Positions 5,333 through 10,799 of a stretch of DNA of 10,799 nt are shown one piece after another. Made by a program: the position numbers and the translations under genes. Numbering within the stretch: position 1 is the stretch's first letter; the number at the start of each line of letters is the position of its first letter. The DNA comes from JAEDES01 sp045649455 (lineage in GTDB: Bacteria; Bacillota_I; Bacilli_A; RF39; UBA660): contig JAZRPV010000047.1 in NCBI GenBank assembly GCA_045649455.1, positions 1 to 10,799 on the forward strand, written 5' to 3'. The notes beneath the pieces are model-generated. The model was not told where the DNA came from and searched no databases. It was given only the letters and a program-made list of their open reading frames with translations.

Positions 5333-6583
5333 TAATACTTCTGCTTCTATATTTCCATCTTGGAATGTTATTTCTATTTTGTCTTTTTTCTTTAAATTTT
5401 TTTTACTTGTAATTACTTTGTCATCTTTTTTTGTCATTGTATAACCTCTTTTGATTGTTTCTAGAGGAGACAATGTTTCTAATTTAGAGACTAATTGTAA
5501 GTACTTATTAGCTTTTTTATCTATTAATTGATATGGTGTTTTGAATATATATGAGTTTTTTAATTCAATATATTTCTTTTCTTTTTTTGATACTAAAGAT
5601 GTTGTTGCATACTTAAGTCTATCTATTAAAGAATCAAATAACATTTCTTTTGTTTGATAGATACTTATTGGATTAGTAAATATATATCTAGATGTTATTT
5701 CTGTTAAATGTTTTTTATTATAATCAATTTTATTTTGCATTGTTTTTGTTAATCTTATTTCTAATTGATTTATATAATTTTTTATATCTGGAATAGCTGG
5801 TACTGCTAATTCAGCTGCTGCTGTTGGGGTTGGTGCTCTTAGGTCAGCAACAAAATCGGCAATTGTAAAGTCTATTTCATGACCTACAGCAGATATTACT
5901 GGTATATTACATTCAAATATTGCTCTAGCAACTATTTCTTCATTAAATGGCCATAAATCTTCAATAGATCCTCCACCACGTCCTACGATTAAAGTATCTA
6001 TATCATAGTCTTCACTTCGTTTTATTTGTTTTACGATATCAGGTGCTGCATTTTCTCCTTGAACAAGAGATGGAAATAATAATATTTCTACTAGAGGCCA
6101 ACGTCTTTTAATAGTTGATATAATATCTTTTATAGCCGCTCCTGTTGCAGCGGTTACTACTCCTACTCTTCTTGGTATTTTTGGAATAGGCTTTTTATAT
6201 TTTTGATCGAATAATCCTTCTTGTTCTAATTTCTTTTTTAATTGTTCATATGCTATATAAAGGTTACCTACTCCATCTTCTAACATATCATTTACGTAGA
6301 TTTGATATCCTCCGTTAGCTTCAAATACACTTATTTTTCCTGTTACTAGTACTTTCATTCCATCTTGTGGTGTAAATTTTATATTTTTTGTACTTGATGA
6401 GAACATAATAGCATTAATTCTTGCTTCTTCATCTTTTAATGTGAAATAGAAATGTCCTCTACTATGAGCTTTAAAGTTTGATATTTCTCCCTTTAAGAAC
6501 ACTTCATTTAGATGAGGATCATTATCTATTTTATACTTAATATATTTTGTTAACTGAGTGACAGTTATATATTTATCGTGCAT
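5330..6583 (-). CDS. xseA: Exodeoxyribonuclease VII large subunit
   Basis: This 417-aa protein is close to the usual length. An N-terminal OB-fold domain (about 5-103; FLKGEISNFKAHSRGHFYFTL) binds single-stranded DNA. The catalytic domain (about 130-330) carries the hallmark GRGGGSIEDLW (201-211), SAVGHEID (231-238) and ADLRAPTPTAAAE (246-258). The rest is a long lysine-rich helical region that holds the small subunits, ending in a short beta region (ETIKRGYTM). All family motifs appear intact. ATG 6583 has AAGGAG upstream. It lies 43 bases after nusB with a weak hairpin in between, and 9 bases before xseB. In Bacillus nusB and xseAB are also neighbours, though with folD between them, which supports the assignments. 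Confidence 0.97.
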   Translation of the reverse strand: MHDKYITVTQLTKYIKYKIDNDPHLNEVFLKGEISNFKAHSRGHFYFTLKDEEARINAIMFSSSTKNIKFTPQDGMKVLVTGKISVFEANGGYQIYVNDMLEDGVGNLYIAYEQLKKKLEQEGLFDQKYKKPIPKIPRRVGVVTAATGAAIKDIISTIKRRWPLVEILLFPSLVQGENAAPDIVKQIKRSEDYDIDTLIVGRGGGSIEDLWPFNEEIVARAIFECNIPVISAVGHEIDFTIADFVADLRAPTPTAAAELAVPAIPDIKNYINQLEIRLTKTMQNKIDYNKKHLTEITSRYIFTNPISIYQTKEMLFDSLIDRLKYATTSLVSKKEKKYIELKNSYIFKTPYQLIDKKANKYLQLVSKLETLSPLETIKRGYTMTKKDDKVITSKKNLKKKDKIEITFQDGNIEAEVL

Positions 6584-6602
6584 TAAATCACTCCTTATAA
6601 AG

Positions 6603-6628
6603 AAAAAAATACGTTAAAGTATTTTTTT
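6603..6628 (-). terminator. Weak hairpin with T-run between nusB and xseA
   Basis: AAAAAAATAC and GTATTTTTTT arms surround a six-base loop, overlapping the nusB stop. All ten pairs match but only one is G-C, so the stem is weak. No promoter fits between it and the xseA RBS, so it is more likely a partial terminator or processing site than a full stop. Confidence 0.4.
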
Positions 6629-7028
6629 ATTTTTCTTCTTCATGATAAATCTTATCTAATACTCCGTTAATCATTTTAGTTACTGATTCATCTGAGTATA
6701 CTTTAGATAATTCAATTGCTTCATTAATTGCAACTATTGAAGGTGTATCTGTATACATTAACTCATAAATACCTAGTGCTAAAATAGCTTGATCTACTTT
6801 GTTTAATCTTTCAATAGTCCATTTATTTAAATATTTATTTGCTAATTCATAGATTTCTTTTTTATGTTCAATAATTCCATCAACTGATGAATTAACAAAA
6901 TCATTTTTAATTTCTAATTGTTCTTTAATTAGGTCTCCTAAATCATATTCAAGATTTGTATCTTCAAGTAAGTTAACTTGATAGATTACTTTCATGATTA
7001 CTTCTCTTAATTCACTTCTATTTTTCAT
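6627..7028 (-). CDS. nusB: Transcription antitermination factor NusB
   Basis: This 133-aa all-helical protein is of normal NusB length. The N-terminal RNA-binding part has the ELREVIMKVIYQVNLLE pattern. The C-terminal half has WTIERLNKVDQAILALGIYEL, PSIVAINEAIELSKVYSDE and KMINGVLDKI, which match the conserved NusB helices. NusB binds NusE (ribosomal protein S10) and boxA RNA to support antitermination on rRNA operons. ATG 7028 has AGAGGTGA upstream. It lies 46 bases after mutS and 43 before xseA, all on the same strand. It may be served both by the mutS promoter and by a weak promoter in the gap. Confidence 0.95.
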   Translation of the reverse strand: MKNRSELREVIMKVIYQVNLLEDTNLEYDLGDLIKEQLEIKNDFVNSSVDGIIEHKKEIYELANKYLNKWTIERLNKVDQAILALGIYELMYTDTPSIVAINEAIELSKVYSDESVTKMINGVLDKIYHEEEK

Positions 7029-7048
7029 AATATCACATCACCTCTTTC

Positions 7049-7077
7049 ATTTTATCATAATATAGTCTAAAAGTCTA
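7049..7077 (-). promoter_or_regulatory. Possible promoter for nusB-xseAB
   Basis: The minus strand shows TAGACT (7077-7072, 4/6 match to -35, its first three bases being the mutS stop), a 17-base spacer and TAAAAT (7054-7049) with the extended TGA element. The predicted transcript start falls close to or inside the nusB RBS, which weakens the case. Confidence 0.35.
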
Positions 7078-9627
7078 TTTTTTACCTTTAACTTCTTTGT
7101 TTAATTCATATAAGAAACTTAAGGCTTCCATTGGAGTCATTTCTAATGGATTTATATCTTTTATTTTTTCTTCTATTGGGTTGATTTTTGGAGTTGCTTC
7201 ACTTTCAGTTAATTCAAATAATGATGTTTGTGTGAAAGTTTCTTTCTTTATGTTTTTCTTTTCATAAACATTTAATACATCATTTGCTCTTTCAATTAAA
7301 GATTGTGGTAATTTAGCAAGTGATGCTACGTGGATACCATAACTTTTATCTACTGCACCTACTTTTACTTTATGTAAGAATGTTATAGTTCCATTTTCTT
7401 CTATCGCTGATACATGAACATTTTTTAAATGTTTTAAATCCTTTTCTAGAATAGTTAATTCATGATAGTGAGTTGAGAACATTGTTTTTGCTTTTATTTT
7501 ATCGTGAATATATTCAAGGATTGCTTGGGCTAGAGACATACCGTCATATGTAGCAGTTCCTCTACCTAATTCATCAAATAAAATTAAACTGTTTTCTGTT
7601 GCGTTTGCTATAGCGTAGTTTGCTTCTTTCATTTCTACCATGAATGTAGACTCTCCACTTACTAAGTCATCACTTGCACCAATTCTTGTAAATATTTTAT
7701 CAAATATTGGCATTGTACAGCTTTTACAAGGTACAAAACATCCCATTTGTGCCATTATTACTGTAATTGCACATTGTCTCATATATGTTGATTTTCCAGC
7801 CATATTTGGACCTGTAATTAATAGAATATCAGTTGTTTTATCCATAATAATATCATTAGGGATATATTTATCTTTCATTACTTGCTCTACTACTGGATGA
7901 CGGCATTCAATCATTTTAATTACTTTATCATCTGTTAGTTCTGGACGAGTAAATTTATAAGTATCTGATACTATAGAGAATGATTGTAGCATATCTATTT
8001 CAGATATTATTTTAGCTAATTTTTGTAATCCTTTTATATATCTTTTAACTACTTCTCTAATATCCATAAATAATTTATATTCTAAATTAATTATTTTTTC
8101 TTCTGCACCTAAAATAATATTTTCTTTTTCTTTTAATAATGGTGTTGTGAAACGTTCACAGTTAGCTAAAGTTTGTTTTCGATCATATCCAAATTCATCT
8201 TTAACTAAATTACATTGTCCTTTAGATACTTCAATGTAATAACCAAATACTTTATTAAATCCTACTTTTAAGTTTTTAATTCCTGTACGTTCTTTTTCTT
8301 GTTGTTCCATTTCTAAGATAAAGTCTTTTGAACCACTACTTAGTTTTTTTAATTCATCTAATTCTTCATTATATCCAGGTTTGATTAATCTTCCTTCGTG
8401 TAGAGTGAATGGTGCATCTTCATTAATTGTTGATTCTAATAATGAATGTAAATCTTCAAATGTTTCAATTTTTTTATCGTATTTTAATTGTTCTAATATA
8501 TTTTTAATAGTTGGTAAAGACTTTAATGATGATTTTAATTGTAATAAATCTTTGGCATTTAAGTTACCATAAGTAATTCTTGAACATAATCTTTCTAAGT
8601 CATATACGTTATCTAATTCTTTGATTAAATCATCTCTTAGAATGAATTCTGTTGATAATTTTGCAATAAAATCATAACGTCTTTCTATCTCATTTTTATT
8701 TGTAAGTGGGTTTTCAATATTATGTTTTAAAAATCTTGATCCCATTGCTGTTTTATTTTTATCTAATAGCCAAAGTAAAGAGAATTGTCTTTCTCTATTA
8801 CGTAGAGTTTCTGTTAATTCTAGATTTTTCTTTGTATTAACATCAAATTCTAAGTATTCGCTTGATTTAATAACTTGAGCTTTTTGAAGATGGTGCATAT
8901 CACCTTTTTTAGTATCAATAATATAGTGTAATAAGTGTTGTAAGGTATTTACTAAACGTACATCTTCTAAATCTTTATAAATATATTCATAAGCTTTATC
9001 ATCTGATGATTCTTTTGTAATTGTTACAAGTACTTCATAATTAGTTCTTAAAATTTCTACTATTTCTCTATCAATAGTATCATTTACAATTACTTCTTTA
9101 AATCCGTGTCTTGTTATTTCTTTTATTACTTGATCTTGTTCTCCTTCAACTAGGGTTATATATACTTCTCCAGTTGAAATATCAATATAACTGATTCCAT
9201 AGCAATAATTAAAATCATAGATGTTTGCAATATAGTTATTTGATTTAGAATCAATATTTGAATCTAATCTTGTTCCTTTTGTTATTACTTGAACTACATC
9301 TCTTTTAACCATACCTTTTACTTCTTTTGGATCTTCTAGTTGTTCACAAATAGCAACTTTATAACCTTTTTCAATAAGAGTATCAGCATAGGATTGATAA
9401 GCATGATGAGGAATACCACACATTGGAATTCTTTCATCTAAACCTGCTTGCTTTCCAGTTAATGTTAGTTCTAATACATGTGAAGCAGTAACAGCGTCAT
9501 CAAAGAACATTTCATAAAAATCTCCAAGTCTAAAAAAGATAATACTGTCTTCGTATTTATCTTTAATTTCCATATATTGTGCCATCATTGGACTTAATTT
9601 TGTTCTATCTACTTCGCTTCTTTTCAT
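7075..9627 (-). CDS. mutS: DNA mismatch repair protein MutS
   Basis: This is a full-length 850-aa MutS. The mismatch-binding domain holds GDFYEMF with the Phe-Tyr-Glu at 37-39 that stacks against mispaired bases. Connector, lever and clamp domains follow. The ATPase has Walker A GPNMAGKST (606-614), the Walker B acidic pair D685-E686 in LILFDELGRGT, and STHYHEL (718-724). Near the C-terminus QTSLF (800-804) looks like a beta-clamp binding motif, and PLEMTPMEALSFLYEL (827-842) is the usual C-terminal helical element. All key residues are present, so it should be active as a sliding-clamp ATPase that finds mismatches and recruits MutL. No mutL lies next to it in the window, unlike many Bacillota. 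It starts a same-strand run with nusB and xseAB and has its own promoter behind a terminator. Confidence 0.98.
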   Translation of the reverse strand: MKRSEVDRTKLSPMMAQYMEIKDKYEDSIIFFRLGDFYEMFFDDAVTASHVLELTLTGKQAGLDERIPMCGIPHHAYQSYADTLIEKGYKVAICEQLEDPKEVKGMVKRDVVQVITKGTRLDSNIDSKSNNYIANIYDFNYCYGISYIDISTGEVYITLVEGEQDQVIKEITRHGFKEVIVNDTIDREIVEILRTNYEVLVTITKESSDDKAYEYIYKDLEDVRLVNTLQHLLHYIIDTKKGDMHHLQKAQVIKSSEYLEFDVNTKKNLELTETLRNRERQFSLLWLLDKNKTAMGSRFLKHNIENPLTNKNEIERRYDFIAKLSTEFILRDDLIKELDNVYDLERLCSRITYGNLNAKDLLQLKSSLKSLPTIKNILEQLKYDKKIETFEDLHSLLESTINEDAPFTLHEGRLIKPGYNEELDELKKLSSGSKDFILEMEQQEKERTGIKNLKVGFNKVFGYYIEVSKGQCNLVKDEFGYDRKQTLANCERFTTPLLKEKENIILGAEEKIINLEYKLFMDIREVVKRYIKGLQKLAKIISEIDMLQSFSIVSDTYKFTRPELTDDKVIKMIECRHPVVEQVMKDKYIPNDIIMDKTTDILLITGPNMAGKSTYMRQCAITVIMAQMGCFVPCKSCTMPIFDKIFTRIGASDDLVSGESTFMVEMKEANYAIANATENSLILFDELGRGTATYDGMSLAQAILEYIHDKIKAKTMFSTHYHELTILEKDLKHLKNVHVSAIEENGTITFLHKVKVGAVDKSYGIHVASLAKLPQSLIERANDVLNVYEKKNIKKETFTQTSLFELTESEATPKINPIEEKIKDINPLEMTPMEALSFLYELNKEVKGKK

Positions 9628-9649
9628 TTTTACTTCACCACTAAGTCAT

Positions 9650-9678
9650 ATTATAACAAATAATTATTTTATAGTGAA
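9650..9678 (-). promoter_or_regulatory. Sigma-A promoter for mutS
   Basis: The minus strand carries a TTCACT -35 (9678-9673), a 17-base spacer and a perfect TATAAT -10 (9655-9650) with the extended TGT element. It lies between the upstream terminator and the mutS RBS (GGTGA about nine bases before ATG 9627). Confidence 0.75.
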
Positions 9679-9704
9679 TAAAGTTTATGATTTTTTACAC
9701 AAAA

Positions 9705-9726
9705 AAAGATGCATAATTGCATCTTT
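9705..9726 (-). terminator. Intrinsic terminator after the surface-protein gene
   Basis: AAAGATGCA and TGCATCTTT pair perfectly around a four-base loop, beginning five bases after the TAG stop. On the minus strand they run into seven T residues. This isolates the surface-protein gene from mutS. Confidence 0.9.
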
Positions 9727-9731
9727 ATCTT

Positions 9732-10799
9732 CTATCTTGGTTCTGATGACGAACCGTTGATATATGCATGTCCTGCGATAATAGTATCAGTTGGTGTAAT
9801 ATAAGTTCCCCCACTTGTTTTTATATCATATCCTGATACTGAAATAACCATATTTGCACCAACGTAGTTGCTATATGCGTTTGCAGGAGCATAATCACTA
9901 TCTAACCATTCTTCCCATGTCATACCATTCATAGCTTGATAACTAACACCGGCTATAGTAAAACTTATTTCTTTGTTTTGAGCTGGAAAGTAATCTTTGG
10001 AGATGACTATAACTGGACGAACACCCGCCTCAGAATCAGTAACATAGTAGATGCTGCCAAAGAAACCACTACTAACAACATCCCATACACTGTAAGTAGC
10101 ATAGGCCGACCCAGACCAGTATGTTGTAGTATAGATCCATGGATAAGCAGAACCTGTACATGTATTTTCTGATTCATTACATCCAAATGTATTAACTAAT
10201 TCATCTTTAGTAATAAGTCTAGCTGATTCTACATTTACTCCCATAGCTTCAATAGCAACTTCATAATCATTAACATAAGTTTCAATTAAACTACCACTAT
10301 AATCACTATAATTTGTTCCATGTTTATCATCAGTAGCAAAAGCAACTGTTCCAATCCATGGTAAATGTGCTGGCATTCCATTTTCATCAACTCTACTACC
10401 AATTGCATCACTACTTTGTAAGCCCGTAGGATTTGTAATAGGTGCCATAGTTATATCACCAGTATCTAAATCAAAAACAGTAACTTTGTTTCCAACATTT
10501 AAATTATACATAGAAAGAAGTTTAACATTGTCACCTTCAGTACCAATTGTATAAAATTGTTCAGTTCCTATTGTTACAATTGTACCTATATCATTTATAT
10601 CTCCATTTGCAGACACAGGCTTATATACTCCATTATCTTTTACAGTTGTACCTGTACCATCACTTTGAATATAATTTAATGTTATTGATAAATCTAAAGT
10701 TTCACTAGTTGTTGGTAAATCACTTGCAGTTAAATCATTTCTATATTCTAATCTTACCTTTAATGGAGTAGTACTTCCTGCTGCTAAATTTTGTTTAGA
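9732..10799 (-). CDS. Modular secreted/surface protein with YWSGSA...GVRPVI domain, 5' end missing
   Basis: The frame is open from the right window edge to TAG at 9734-9732, giving 355 visible residues; the start is outside. The GTG at 10616 lies in mid-frame and is not the start. Residues 1-48 (LKVRLEYRNDLTASDLP, LDLSITLNYIQSDG) look like the beta-sandwich tail of SipW-dependent or pilin-like exported proteins seen in gut Bacillota. Residues about 62-271 form a domain I recall from many gut Bacillota exoproteins (DUF6273 or C-type-lectin/FGE-like): NVKLLSMYNLNVGN, a C207/C214 pair, YWSGSA (227-232) and GVRPVIVISK (259-268). Residues about 277-355 are a further small module (FTIAGVSYQAMNGMTWEEW, DTIIAGHAYI). 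Export is inferred, since no signal peptide is visible. Codon use changes sharply from residue 222 onward. Function is unknown; adhesion or ligand binding is a guess from the fold. Confidence 0.75.
   Translation of the reverse strand, partial: SKQNLAAGSTTPLKVRLEYRNDLTASDLPTTSETLDLSITLNYIQSDGTGTTVKDNGVYKPVSANGDINDIGTIVTIGTEQFYTIGTEGDNVKLLSMYNLNVGNKVTVFDLDTGDITMAPITNPTGLQSSDAIGSRVDENGMPAHLPWIGTVAFATDDKHGTNYSDYSGSLIETYVNDYEVAIEAMGVNVESARLITKDELVNTFGCNESENTCTGSAYPWIYTTTYWSGSAYATYSVWDVVSSGFFGSIYYVTDSEAGVRPVIVISKDYFPAQNKEISFTIAGVSYQAMNGMTWEEWLDSDYAPANAYSNYVGANMVISVSGYDIKTSGGTYITPTDTIIAGHAYINGSSSEPR

Noticed and set aside
5052..5444. Plus-strand frames over xseB and the xseA end
   Set aside because: They are shadows of strongly conserved xseB and xseA.
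7640..8572. Plus-strand frames inside mutS, and a similar one at 9936-10172 in the surface gene
   Set aside because: They are antisense to coding sequence with intact family motifs and have no RBS.
9732..10616. GTG at 10616 as the start of the surface protein
   Set aside because: The frame stays open for 61 more codons to the window edge with family-like sequence and there is no RBS before the GTG, so the gene is cut by the edge.
1..10799. CRISPR arrays, tRNA/rRNA genes, insertion sequences, transposases, phage integrase or attachment sites
   Set aside because: I saw no regularly spaced repeats, clover-leaf genes, terminal inverted repeats or mobile-element proteins.

Overview
The window is AT-rich DNA from a low-GC Bacillota, most likely an uncultured Bacilli-type gut bacterium related to spore-forming lineages. 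The evidence is the AT-biased codon use, AGGAGG/GGTGA ribosome binding sites, standard-code TGG tryptophans, and two recognisable sporulation proteins (SpoIVB and the N-terminus of SpoIIGA) next to the DNA-metabolism genes mutS, nusB, xseA and xseB. The taxonomic placement is an inference.

Almost everything lies on the minus strand, so it reads from right to left. At the right edge is the 3' part (355 codons, 5' end outside the window) of a secreted or surface-type modular protein with a YWSGSA...GVRPVI domain, closed by a strong terminator. A sigma-A promoter with an extended -10 then starts mutS, followed by nusB, xseA and xseB: mismatch recognition, a transcription antitermination factor, and the two subunits of exonuclease VII. 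A bidirectional hairpin (5064-5090) separates xseB from the only plus-strand genes: a 238-aa single-pass membrane protein of unknown function and a 72-aa DUF1292-like acidic protein. These two appear to be translationally coupled behind a promoter at 4080-4108.

Divergent from this pair is a Wzy/RfaL-type O-antigen ligase/polymerase. It is followed, each behind its own terminator, by a SpoIVB-type S55 peptidase and then by a coupled pair: a TIM44-like membrane protein with a C-terminal zinc ribbon and a 104-aa three-helix membrane protein. At the left edge, 27 bases beyond another hairpin, lie the first 65 codons of spoIIGA, the pro-sigma-E processing protease.

The most interesting points are these. 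The surface-protein gene has a sharp codon-use boundary near 10137, with 3 C-ending codons in about 220 before it and 22 in about 134 after it; this suggests a recombined or diversified 3' cassette. The spoIIGA start and the SpoIVB homologue imply at least a partial sigma-E/sigma-K sporulation pathway. The plus-strand membrane protein/DUF1292 pair is uncharacterised. I see no complete novel defence or mobile system, and no gap longer than about 110 bases lacks a gene.
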